Assembly (NCBI GenBank): GCA_016744755.1
Contig: JADGDT010000005.1
Coordinates: forward strand, 5,938 to 66,048
DNA: 60,111 nt
Source of the DNA: Ichthyobacteriaceae bacterium
GTDB lineage: Bacteria; Bacteroidota; Bacteroidia; Flavobacteriales; JADGDT01
Direction: 5' to 3'
Under the pieces are notes generated by a model. It had not been told where the DNA came from. It searched no databases and worked only from the letters and a program-made list of their open reading frames with translations. Below, one piece after another: positions 1 to 7,875 of this stretch. The translations under genes were made by a program, and so were the position numbers. The stretch's first letter is position 1. Every line of letters begins with the position of its first letter.

Positions 1-1454
1 ATTTCTTTCTCGTGACGTTCATATCCTTTATATGAGAACTCATTTGTATGAGCATCGAAATCGTAATCTTTTACAAATTCTTGATGATTATCGGCAACAT
101 CACGTATAGAGTCACAAATAAATTGAACTTCCATATCTGTCATAGTTGGATGAATAGACATTCTTATCCAACCTGGCTTGTGTGTTAAATCTCCATCATC
201 AATTTCGCAAGTTATAGATGCCGATTGATCTTTGGTTACATTAAGTAAATAATGGCCGTAAGTTCCAGCGCAAGAACAACCTCCACGAACTTGAATTCCG
301 TATTTGTCATTCAATATTTTCACACCAAAATTATAGTGCATATCCTCGATGTAGAAAGACACAACTCCTAGTCTATCTCTATTGCCATCAGCAAGAAGAC
401 GTAATCCTTTTATAGAATCAAATTCTTTGAAAATAACTTCCAACATTTCGTGTTCACGGGCAACAATGTTATCCGATCCCATTTTCTCTTTTAATTTTAC
501 CGATAAGGCAGTTCTTATGGCTTGTAAGAATCCTGGTGTCCCTCCATCCTCTCTATCTTCAATATTCTGATGATATTTGTGCTCTCCCCAAGGATTTGTC
601 CAACTTACAGTACCTCCACCCGTTTCGTCGGGAACAGTATTTTGGTATAGATTTTTAGAAAACACTAATACTCCAGATGTTCCTGGACCTCCCAAAAATT
701 TGTGTGGAGAAATCATTACCGCATCAAGACAAGTGTCTTCTTCAGGATTGGGATGCATATCAATATCTACATAAGGAGCAGAACATGCGTAATCAGCAAA
801 ACAAAGACCTCCATTTTGGTGCATTATTTTAGCAATCTCATGTACGGGAGGTTGAATTCCTGTAACATTAGAGCATGCCGAAACAGATGCAATTTTCAAA
901 GGTTTATTTTTGTGTTTTACAAGTAAAATTTTTAAATCTTCCAAATCCACTAATCCGTTATCAGTAGCTTTAATTACCTCAACCCTAGCAATAGTTTCTA
1001 GCCAAGAAGTTTGATTAGAGTGATGTTCCATGTGAGTAATAAATACTACTGGTCTTAAGTCCTCAGGAATATCAGTATACTTTGCTAAGTTTTCGGCAAC
1101 TTTTAATCCAAGTATTCTTTGGAATTTATTTATAACGCCAGTCATTCCGTTTCCAGTAGAAATAAAAACGTCGTTTTCGTTAGCGTTCAGGTGATTCTTT
1201 ATTATTTCTCTAGCATTGTGGTAAGCAATTGTCATTGAAGTACCAGTGATGCTAGTTTCGGTATGAGTATTACCAACAAAAGGGCCGAAGGTATTTTTCA
1301 TCTTGTCTTCAATGTCAGAATATAATCTACCGCTAGCTGTCCAATCGGCATAGATTATTTCTTTTTCACCATAAGGACCATCAAACTTCTGCCCTACTCC
1401 AACTATTTTTTCTCTGAATTGGCTAAAATATTGTTCTAAACTTTTATCGCTCAT
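1..1454 (-). CDS. Class V aminotransferase (cysteine desulfurase-like), partial
   Basis: A minus-strand frame opens with ATG at 1452-1454 (MSDKSLEQYFSQFREKIVGV) and runs without a stop to the window edge, giving about 484 residues; the C-terminus is missing. The fold-type I PLP enzyme signature is clear: a Ser-Pro-His-Lys segment followed by FLGGPGTSG carries the lysine expected to bind PLP, and an ADYACSAPYVDID segment upstream supplies the Asp that contacts the cofactor. A RGGCSCAGTYGHYLL segment near residue 400 places cysteines roughly where group II cysteine desulfurases have their catalytic Cys. It is longer than SufS/IscS (about 400 residues), so it may be a divergent family member rather than the main Fe-S sulfur donor. 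Substrate unknown. A TAnnTTTG box lies 42 bp upstream. Confidence 0.85.
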   Translation of the reverse strand, partial: MSDKSLEQYFSQFREKIVGVGQKFDGPYGEKEIIYADWTASGRLYSDIEDKMKNTFGPFVGNTHTETSITGTSMTIAYHNAREIIKNHLNANENDVFISTGNGMTGVINKFQRILGLKVAENLAKYTDIPEDLRPVVFITHMEHHSNQTSWLETIARVEVIKATDNGLVDLEDLKILLVKHKNKPLKIASVSACSNVTGIQPPVHEIAKIMHQNGGLCFADYACSAPYVDIDMHPNPEEDTCLDAVMISPHKFLGGPGTSGVLVFSKNLYQNTVPDETGGGTVSWTNPWGEHKYHQNIEDREDGGTPGFLQAIRTALSVKLKEKMGSDNIVAREHEMLEVIFKEFDSIKGLRLLADGNRDRLGVVSFYIEDMHYNFGVKILNDKYGIQVRGGCSCAGTYGHYLLNVTKDQSASITCEIDDGDLTHKPGWIRMSIHPTMTDMEVQFICDSIRDVADNHQEFVKDYDFDAHTNEFSYKGYERHEKE

Positions 1455-1495
1455 CTTGTAAAGTATGTGTTGTGAAGTGTGTGTTATTCAAGTGA

Positions 1496-1503
1496 CAAAG
1501 ATA
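1496..1503 (-). promoter_or_regulatory. -7 promoter box of the class V aminotransferase
   Basis: Read on the minus strand this is TATCTTTG, an exact match to the Bacteroidota -7 consensus TAnnTTTG, 41 nt before the aminotransferase ATG. A TTG lies 10 nt upstream, closer than the usual -33 position, so only the -7 part is convincing. Confidence 0.5.
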
Positions 1504-1521
1504 TTTTTTTAGTCAAGAAGA

Positions 1522-1561
1522 AGTCTTGCTTAAATAAGTTTAACTTTATTTAAGCAAGACT
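1522..1561 (-). terminator. Perfect 16-bp hairpin after glmM
   Basis: Arms at 1522-1537 and 1546-1561 are perfect inverted repeats of 16 bp around an 8-nt loop. It sits 8 nt beyond the glmM stop codon and before the aminotransferase promoter. Only a weak pyrimidine run follows on the minus strand, so it may end the glmM transcript or only stabilise its 3' end. Confidence 0.55.
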
Positions 1562-1569
1562 ATAAATTC

Positions 1570-2964
1570 TTATTTAATACCCGCAATAGAAGCTAATTCA
1601 TTCAAAAAATTCTTTGCAATTTCATCTGCATATTTTTGAGTTTGTGCTTCAGTATAAATTCTAATTATAGGTTCAGTATTTGATTTACGCATGTGAACCC
1701 ATTTATCTTCAAAGTCAATTTTAACACCGTCAACAGTGTTAATCTCTTCCGATTTATATCTATTTTCAATTTCTATAAGTACTTTGTCAACATCAATTTC
1801 GGGAGTAAGCTGAACTTTATTTTTACTCATGAAATAAGCAGGATAACCCTCTTTAAGTTTAGTACAAGCGATATTTTTCTCTGCTAAAAGAGATAAGAAC
1901 AAAGCAACACCTACTAGAGAATCTCTACCGTAGTGTAGTTCAGGATAGATAATTCCTCCATTACCTTCGCCACCAATTACAGCATCGGTATCTTTCATTA
2001 ATTGTACAACGTTTACTTCTCCTACAGCCGAAGCTTGGTGTTTGCCATTGTGTTTTTCAGTAACATCTCTCAATGCTCTTGACGACGATAAGTTAGAAAC
2101 TGTATTGCCTTTTACTTTCGATAAAACGTAGTCAGCAACAGCAACCAAAGTATACTCTTCGCCAAACATAGAACCATCTTCCGAAATAATTGCAAGTCTA
2201 TCAACATCAGGGTCAACAACTACTCCGAAATCTGCTTTTTCCTTTACTACTAATTCTGAAATTTCGGTTAAGTTTTCTTTTAAAGGTTCAGGGTTGTGAG
2301 GAAAATCTCCGTTTGGAGTACAGTACAACTCAACAATGTTAGTTAATCCAAGAGCTCTAAGCATTTGAGGAATAGAAATTCCTCCTGTTGAGTTAACAGC
2401 ATCAACAACAACTTTGAAATTGGCTTTTTCGATAATACTTTTGTTTACCAATGCCAACTCCATTATTTTATCAATATGTTGTTGTATGTATGTGTCATCC
2501 TTTTTTACAGATCCTAAATCATCAACTTCAACAAAATCAAAATCATCTCTCTCTGCAATATCCAAAATCATCAAACCTTCTTCTCCATTAAGAAATTCTC
2601 CCTTTTCGTTAAGCAGTTTTAATGCATTCCATTCTTTAGGGTTATGAGATGCTGTAAGGATTATTCCTCCATCAGCTTTTTCCATCATCACAGCCATTTC
2701 TACGGTAGGGGTTGTAGAAAGTCCAATGTCAAGAGTATTTATACCAACACCTTGCAATGTTGAAACAATTAAGTTCTGAACCATTTCTCCAGACATTCTA
2801 GCATCACGACCTACAACTACAGTTAGTCCTTCTTTATCTGAATTGCGTTTAAGCCATGTTCCGTATGATGCAGCAAATTTTACAGCATCAACAGGCGTAA
2901 GATTATCTCCTACTTTTCCGCCAATAGTTCCTCTAATCCCCGAGATAGATTTTATGAGTGTCAT
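1570..2964 (-). CDS. glmM: Phosphoglucosamine mutase / phosphohexomutase
   Basis: A 464-residue alpha-D-phosphohexomutase. It should interconvert glucosamine-6-P and glucosamine-1-P on the way to UDP-GlcNAc, in the cytoplasm. Visible motifs are the phosphoserine loop TASHNP with Ser106, the metal site DPDVDR at 251-256, a GEGNGG sugar-binding loop, and a C-terminal RKSNTEPIIR phosphate-binding loop. The GEGNGG form is that of the Bacteroidota/archaeal branch, so phosphomannomutase or phosphoglucomutase activity cannot be excluded. The frame is open to 3027, but I chose ATG 2962-2964: the conserved MTLIKSISGIRGT start lies there, and a -7 box at 2993-3000 would put transcription start downstream of the longer start. 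Confidence 0.9.
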   Translation of the reverse strand: MTLIKSISGIRGTIGGKVGDNLTPVDAVKFAASYGTWLKRNSDKEGLTVVVGRDARMSGEMVQNLIVSTLQGVGINTLDIGLSTTPTVEMAVMMEKADGGIILTASHNPKEWNALKLLNEKGEFLNGEEGLMILDIAERDDFDFVEVDDLGSVKKDDTYIQQHIDKIMELALVNKSIIEKANFKVVVDAVNSTGGISIPQMLRALGLTNIVELYCTPNGDFPHNPEPLKENLTEISELVVKEKADFGVVVDPDVDRLAIISEDGSMFGEEYTLVAVADYVLSKVKGNTVSNLSSSRALRDVTEKHNGKHQASAVGEVNVVQLMKDTDAVIGGEGNGGIIYPELHYGRDSLVGVALFLSLLAEKNIACTKLKEGYPAYFMSKNKVQLTPEIDVDKVLIEIENRYKSEEINTVDGVKIDFEDKWVHMRKSNTEPIIRIYTEAQTQKYADEIAKNFLNELASIAGIK

Positions 2965-2992
2965 ATATTTAAATTTCGTGTTTGTTAATCGA

Positions 2993-3000
2993 CAAATATA
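2993..3000 (-). promoter_or_regulatory. -7 promoter box of glmM
   Basis: Minus-strand TATATTTG fits TAnnTTTG. It lies 28 nt before the chosen glmM ATG and inside the longer reading frame, which argues against the upstream start. A TTG lies 12 nt upstream; a -33 box at normal spacing is not clear. Confidence 0.5.
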
Positions 3001-3227
3001 TAATAATGTACACAATAATAAACCCACATTTGTCAGTTTACTTCTATCGATTATCAGTGTATCGTTGGTATTAGATATGTGTTGTGAATCTACTCATTAT
3101 TTAACTATAATTACTACTTCTATACTCACTTGTATAAGTGTTAATTATTGTGTTGATAATATTTTTCTAATTCCTAAATATCTACAGATGTTTACTCTAC
3201 TTTTAAACTATAAAATCTTTAGTAAAA

Positions 3228-4634
3228 ATGGGGTATAATTTAGATGATACAAGAAAAAAATTGGCTGATGTTTTCGAAACTAGCCTTGTTTCTGGTAGCA
3301 TGCAATATTTTGACACTCATGAGTTTGTGGAGATTATTGATTTTTTTCTAGATCAAAATGAAACAGTAAAAGCTGAGAGAGCAATTAATAATGCATTAAA
3401 TCAACATCCACATTCAACTTCAATTCAGATAAAAAAAGCCGATTGGTTATACGAAACCAATATGCTCGATGAGTCAGAAGAATTAATCGATGATATAATT
3501 GAGTTCGAGATTAGCAATTCTGAAGCTTTAGAACTCAAAGGAGATATTCTTATAAGAAAAGAAAATCAGAAAGAAGGTATTTTGTATCTACAGAAAGCGT
3601 TGATAGGTGCTGAAGATAAATCGGAACTATATTCGAAAATTGGTATTGAGCTAATGCAGATTGAAGAATTAGAGTTAGCATTACAGTTTTTCTTAACCTC
3701 ACTAGATCACAATTTAGATGATGAGTCATCGTTGTACAACGCCACTTATTGTTATGAATTTTTGGGCAAACAATCCGAGTCTATTTCTTTCCTTTTGAAA
3801 TATATTGACAGGGTACCTTACAGTCAGATTGCTTGGCATCAATTAGGACTTCTGTACTATATTATTGAAGATTACAAAAAAGCTATTTGGGCTTTCGATT
3901 ACGCTACTGTTGTGGACGACGCCTTTTTAGGTGCATTTTTCGAGAAGGCTAAATGTCACGAAGAACTAGAAGAGTACAAGGAAGCAATAGATATTTATAA
4001 AAAAGTTCAAAATATGGCAGACCCTACAGCTTGGACTTATCACAGATTGGGAGATGTATATTTGAAAGTTGAAGATGCAGAGCAAGCCTTGGTTAATTTT
4101 TTCAATGCCATACACGAAGATCCAATGCATGCAGAAGCTTGGTATAAAATTGCACTTTTGTATTCTATTTATTCCCAATCTAAAAAATCGTTGGAGTACG
4201 CCGAAAGAGCTGTAGAAATAGAATTTGACAATATTTTATACAATACATTTTTGGCAAGACTATACATGCGACTTTCAAAATTTGAACAAGCAGATAAAAT
4301 ATACGAGAATCTTATTTCTTACGAAGTTGATGATGCAAATATTTGGATAGAATATTTTATTCTGTTGAATCAACTTGAGTTAAAAAATGATGCCGTAGAT
4401 GTTTTGTTGAGATCGTTGAGTTATTTTCCCGAAAATGCTGAAATTTTATACCGATTGTCAGGTGTGCTTTTTGGTACTGATAGAGAAGAGGAAGCTGTAA
4501 TTTTTATGAGAGAAGCGTTGAATATAGATTTCGATAAAAAAGAAGTGCTTAAAATTAATTATCCTCTGGTTTATCACAATGAGTATGTACAGGATATGAT
4601 TTTTGCATTCAAACATCAAGATAAATTCTTCTAG
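3228..4634 (+). CDS. Tetratricopeptide repeat protein
   Basis: A 468-residue soluble protein with no signal peptide or membrane segment. After an acidic helical N-terminus (NLDDTRKKLADVFETSL) it is built from about ten degenerate 34-residue helical repeats. The clearest is near 200-340, with YYIIEDYKKAIWAFDYA and HRLGDVYLKVEDAEQALVNF showing the small/large residue pattern of TPR. TPR proteins act as scaffolds; no partner can be named. It lies divergent to glmM (263 bp apart) and is followed by a structured repeat, so it is probably transcribed alone. This N-terminus resembles a TPR family common in Bacteroidota; that is from memory. Confidence 0.85.
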   Translation: MGYNLDDTRKKLADVFETSLVSGSMQYFDTHEFVEIIDFFLDQNETVKAERAINNALNQHPHSTSIQIKKADWLYETNMLDESEELIDDIIEFEISNSEALELKGDILIRKENQKEGILYLQKALIGAEDKSELYSKIGIELMQIEELELALQFFLTSLDHNLDDESSLYNATYCYEFLGKQSESISFLLKYIDRVPYSQIAWHQLGLLYYIIEDYKKAIWAFDYATVVDDAFLGAFFEKAKCHEELEEYKEAIDIYKKVQNMADPTAWTYHRLGDVYLKVEDAEQALVNFFNAIHEDPMHAEAWYKIALLYSIYSQSKKSLEYAERAVEIEFDNILYNTFLARLYMRLSKFEQADKIYENLISYEVDDANIWIEYFILLNQLELKNDAVDVLLRSLSYFPENAEILYRLSGVLFGTDREEEAVIFMREALNIDFDKKEVLKINYPLVYHNEYVQDMIFAFKHQDKFF

Positions 4635-4707
4635 TAGAGATGCGATGCTCCGTGTCATAATATGAATATTGATACATTACATAAATATAGGATAGGATTA
4701 CAATTTT

Positions 4708-4793
4708 GCATGAGGGATAGAGCCGGCATCCCCCGATTTTTATCGGGGATATAGGTGAAAGCCCGATCCTGAAGTCCTAGCGTAAGGACATGC
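4708..4793. ncRNA. Flavo-1-like structured element, copy 1
   Basis: The core (4713-4763) reads GGGATAGAGCCGGCATCC, then a perfect CCCCGAT/ATCGGGG hairpin, then GATATAGGTGAAAGCCC. An outer stem GCATG (4708-4712) pairs with CATGC (4789-4793), and a side hairpin GTCCT/AGGAC lies at 4774-4789. The same framework with different stem bases recurs at 19158-19260. I recall the GGCATCC...GATATAG...GAAAGCCC pattern from the Flavo-1 RNA motif of Bacteroidota; this assignment is from memory. Plus-strand orientation is assumed from the motif. Confidence 0.55.
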
Positions 4794-4895
4794 CCAGAGA
4801 ATAATCATAATTGATAGCTTTATTCAATTTAATAATAAGATAAATAGTTGATATACGTCTAAAAACTTTATTTTTATATCAGTTAAATAAATCAA

Positions 4896-4916
4896 CCCCC
4901 AAGATTTATCGGGGTA
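4896..4916. repeat. CCCC...GGGG palindrome before bcp
   Basis: A short palindrome, CCCC-AAGATTTATC-GGGG, sits about 30 bp before the bcp start. It resembles the CCCCGAT/ATCGGGG hairpin inside copy 1 of the structured element (4731-4749) and the one after mazG (17868-17886). Function unknown; it could affect the bcp leader. Confidence 0.45.
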
Positions 4917-4943
4917 ATAATTAACCTAAAACAACAACAAAAA

Positions 4944-5405
4944 ATGACACATTTAAATATAGGAGATAAAGCACCCGATTTCAAAGGGTTAGATCAGAAT
5001 GGCGAAGAGGTAAAATACTCTGATTATGCAGGTAAAAAAGTGGTTTTATTCTTCTATCCAAAAGCTAGTACACCTGGTTGTACTGCCGAAGCAAAAGATT
5101 TGAGAGATCACTACGAGGATTTAAAATCAAAAGGATACGAAGTTATCGGAGCTAGTGCCGATTCGCAAAAAAGACAACTCAATTTCTGTACTAAAAACGA
5201 GTTGCCTTACAAGTTAATTGCCGACGAAGAAAAGGAAATAATAAATGCTTACGGTGTTTGGGGTCCTAAAAAAATGGCAGGACGTGAGTACGAAGGTATT
5301 TATAGGACAACATTTGTAATTGACGAGAACGGAGTTTTAGAAGATGTAATTACCAAAGTAAAAACTAAAGAACACACAGCTCAGATTTTAACAAAAAGCT
5401 TATAG
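4944..5405 (+). CDS. bcp: Thioredoxin-dependent thiol peroxidase (Bcp/PrxQ)
   Basis: A 153-residue peroxiredoxin of the Bcp/PrxQ group, expected to reduce hydroperoxides in the cytoplasm at the expense of thioredoxin. The peroxidatic Cys46 lies in YPKASTPGCTAEAKDLRD, with the usual Pro-x3-Thr/Ser-x2-Cys active site. The resolving Cys often found five residues later is Lys here. The only other visible Cys is in LNFCTKNELPYKL, so the enzyme may work as a 1-Cys type or use that distant Cys. FFYPK and the TFVIDENG strand near the end are typical. It lies 84 bp before recA on the same strand; no terminator is seen between them, so the two may be co-transcribed. Confidence 0.92.
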   Translation: MTHLNIGDKAPDFKGLDQNGEEVKYSDYAGKKVVLFFYPKASTPGCTAEAKDLRDHYEDLKSKGYEVIGASADSQKRQLNFCTKNELPYKLIADEEKEIINAYGVWGPKKMAGREYEGIYRTTFVIDENGVLEDVITKVKTKEHTAQILTKSL

Positions 5406-5489
5406 GATAACCGAAGTAAATTTCTATTTTTAACAGATAGAATATAAAAAGAAAACAGATTGAAAACCAAACAATTAGATTTAGATATA

Positions 5490-6500
5490 ATGAGTTCAGA
5501 CAAAGATGCGAAGTTAAAAGCGTTACAGATGACCCTCGACAAAATGGATAAAACCTACGGAAAGGGAGCTGTAATGAGGTTGGGAGATAGTGCAGTGGAA
5601 GAAGTAGAGGTAATTCCTTCTGGTTCTTTGGGAATTGATATAGCACTTGGTGTTGGAGGATACCCAAGAGGTAGAGTTGTTGAGATTTACGGACCAGAAT
5701 CGTCTGGAAAAACAACCCTTACTTTACACGCTATTGCTGAAGTTCAGAAGCAAGGAGGTATAGCCGCTTTTATTGATGCAGAACACGCTTTCGATAGATT
5801 TTACGCTGAGAGTTTGGGAATTGATGTTGAGAATTTAATTATATCGCAACCAGATAATGGAGAGCAGGCTCTTGAAATTGCTGATAACCTTATCCGTTCG
5901 GGAGCTATAGATTTATTGGTAGTTGACTCTGTTGCTGCACTTACACCAAAAGCTGAGATTGAAGGAGAAATGGGAGATTCTCGTATGGGACTTCACGCTA
6001 GATTAATGTCGCAAGCTTTACGTAAAATGACAGGTTCGGTTAGTAAAACTAAGTGTACAGTTATTTTCATTAACCAATTGCGTGAGAAAATTGGTGTTAT
6101 GTTCGGTAATCCTGAAACAACAACTGGAGGTAATGCATTGAAATTCTACGCTTCTGTTCGTGTTGATATTCGCCGTTCTACTCAAATTAAAAACGCTGAT
6201 GCTGTAATTGGTAATAGAACAAAGGTTAAGATTGTAAAGAATAAAGTAGCACCACCTTTCCGTACTGCAGAATTTGATATTATGTATGGCGAAGGAATTT
6301 CTAAGGTTGGAGAAATTATAGATCAAGGAGTTGAGCACGGAATTATCAAGAAAAGTGGATCGTGGTTTAGCTACTCTGAAACTAAACTTGGTCAGGGACG
6401 TGATTCTGTTAAAAAAATAGTTTTAGATAACCCTGAGTTGTTAGTAGAACTTGAAGAAAAAATTAAGAAGGCCATCAAAGGAGATGATGCTGAGGAGTAA
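5490..6500 (+). CDS. recA: Recombinase RecA
   Basis: A 336-residue RecA with the normal length and motifs: Walker [10 protein letters not shown] at 68-76, the EHAFD segment, Walker [11 protein letters not shown], the L1 loop [22 protein letters not shown], the L2 region with [28 protein letters not shown], and an acidic C-terminus. It forms filaments on single-stranded DNA for homologous recombination and triggers the SOS response where LexA is present. The frame extends upstream to a TTG at 5460, but ATG 5490 ([13 protein letters not shown]) matches the usual start. I see no obvious LexA-type palindrome in the 84 bp gap after bcp. A strong terminator follows. Confidence 0.98.
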   Translation: MSSDKDAKLKALQMTLDKMDKTYGKGAVMRLGDSAVEEVEVIPSGSLGIDIALGVGGYPRGRVVEIYGPESSGKTTLTLHAIAEVQKQGGIAAFIDAEHAFDRFYAESLGIDVENLIISQPDNGEQALEIADNLIRSGAIDLLVVDSVAALTPKAEIEGEMGDSRMGLHARLMSQALRKMTGSVSKTKCTVIFINQLREKIGVMFGNPETTTGGNALKFYASVRVDIRRSTQIKNADAVIGNRTKVKIVKNKVAPPFRTAEFDIMYGEGISKVGEIIDQGVEHGIIKKSGSWFSYSETKLGQGRDSVKKIVLDNPELLVELEEKIKKAIKGDDAEE

Positions 6501-6522
6501 TCACCAATGAATATAAAACAGG

Positions 6523-6556
6523 AAGGCCGTTCGATTAATATTGAACGGCCTTTTTT
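6523..6556 (+). terminator. Rho-independent terminator of recA
   Basis: Perfect 10-bp stem: AAGGCCGTTC at 6523-6532 pairs with GAACGGCCTT at 6543-6552, followed by a T run to 6556. It separates recA from the MFS gene. Confidence 0.9.
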
Positions 6557-6592
6557 GTTTTAAAGATGTAGCTTTAAAACAATGAAAACGTA

Positions 6593-7807
6593 ATGATAAA
6601 AGCAATTAACAGATATTATTTCAATAGCTTCAGGAATCTTTCTAGGGAGGTTTGGTGGCTATCGTTGATAACTTTTATCAACAGAGCAGGAACTATGGTT
6701 ATTCCTTTCCTCACAATTTACTTAACAAGACATCTTGATTTTTCTTTGAGTCAGGTAGGTTGGATAATGATGAGTTTTGGAGGAGGATCTGTTGTGGGTT
6801 CTTGGCTAGGAGGTAAACTTACCGATAGATTTGGTTACTACAAAGTAATGAGTATTAGTTTGTTCCTAACAGGTTTAATGTTTATTTCCTTGCAATTTCT
6901 CACCACTTTCTATACTGTCTTAATTGCTGTTTTTTTTGTGATGAGTATTGCCGATACATTCCGGCCAGCTCTTTTTGTTGCATTAAAACAATTTAGCAAC
7001 GACGAAACTCAAACTCGATCTGTAACACTTATAAGGCTAGCCATAAATCTTGGTTTCTCTATGGGTCCAGCAATAGGAGGTTTTATAATTACTAATTGGA
7101 GTTACTCAGGTTTATTTTGGATAGATGGTATTACTTGTATTATTGCCACTTTGGTATTTGTGATGGTTATTAGAAATGTAGAAGATGTTATTTCAGAAGA
7201 TGTAGGAGTAGAGGATAATGTAAACTTAATAGAAAATATACCTGTTTATAAAGATAAGAGATATATGCTTTTCATACTTGTTACATTTTTGATGGGTTTT
7301 GTTTTTATGCAAGTATTTTTTACGGTTCCAATTTTTTATAGAGAAGTTTTCAATATCAATGAGGAACAAATAGGTTTGTTATTATCTATGAATGGATTGT
7401 TGATATTCTTTTTGGAGATGCCTCTGGTACACGAAGTAGAATTGAGAAATATTTCAAAAATAAAGATAATCAGGTACAGCCTTTTTCTAATAGCCATAAG
7501 TTATTTTGTTTTCAATATTGATGGAGGTATTTGGATTCTGATTGTAAATATGTTGTTTATTACAGTTGGCGAAATGTTTGGATTTCCATTTACAAACTCA
7601 ATTGCAATGACTAGTGCTCCCAAGGGAAAGGAAGGTAGTTACATGGCAATGTACACAATGGCATTTTCGCTAGCTCATCTCTTTAGTGCTAAGCTAGGTT
7701 TTATATGGATAGATAGTTTTGGGTTTGCAACAACTTGGTACATCGTTGGAGGTATAGGACTTGTGGCATTTGTTTTATCCTTTTGGATTAAACGTATAGA
7801 GAGTTAA
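6593..7807 (+). CDS. MFS transporter
   Basis: A 404-residue inner-membrane protein with about 12 hydrophobic segments in two halves split by a charged loop near 195-220 (EDVISEDVGVEDNVNLIEN). The MFS signature between segments 2 and 3 reads GSWLGGKLTDRFGYYKVM, matching G-x-L-a-D-r-x-G-r-k/r. A proton-driven export or import role is likely. The substrate cannot be read from the sequence; the closest general class is drug:H+ antiporter-like or sugar efflux-like. It is separated from recA by a terminator, and its 3' end converges on the minus-strand gene at 7876 with a 68 bp gap. Confidence 0.88.
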   Translation: MIKAINRYYFNSFRNLSREVWWLSLITFINRAGTMVIPFLTIYLTRHLDFSLSQVGWIMMSFGGGSVVGSWLGGKLTDRFGYYKVMSISLFLTGLMFISLQFLTTFYTVLIAVFFVMSIADTFRPALFVALKQFSNDETQTRSVTLIRLAINLGFSMGPAIGGFIITNWSYSGLFWIDGITCIIATLVFVMVIRNVEDVISEDVGVEDNVNLIENIPVYKDKRYMLFILVTFLMGFVFMQVFFTVPIFYREVFNINEEQIGLLLSMNGLLIFFLEMPLVHEVELRNISKIKIIRYSLFLIAISYFVFNIDGGIWILIVNMLFITVGEMFGFPFTNSIAMTSAPKGKEGSYMAMYTMAFSLAHLFSAKLGFIWIDSFGFATTWYIVGGIGLVAFVLSFWIKRIES

Positions 7808-7875
7808 TAGTTTCAAAATATTGAGGGTATATTCCTAAATGAGTTTTAATAGAGGAGTTTAGAGTGTTTTAAGCT

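Noticed and set aside
2965-3027. Longer start for glmM
   Set aside because: A -7 promoter box lies inside this extension and the conserved N-terminus begins at 2964.
2843-3238. 131-residue plus-strand ORF opposite glmM
   Set aside because: It is antisense to a clear glmM and its product is low-complexity and hydrophobic without family features.
5460-5489. TTG start for recA ten codons upstream
   Set aside because: ATG at 5490 gives the family N-terminus; the extension is not RecA-like.
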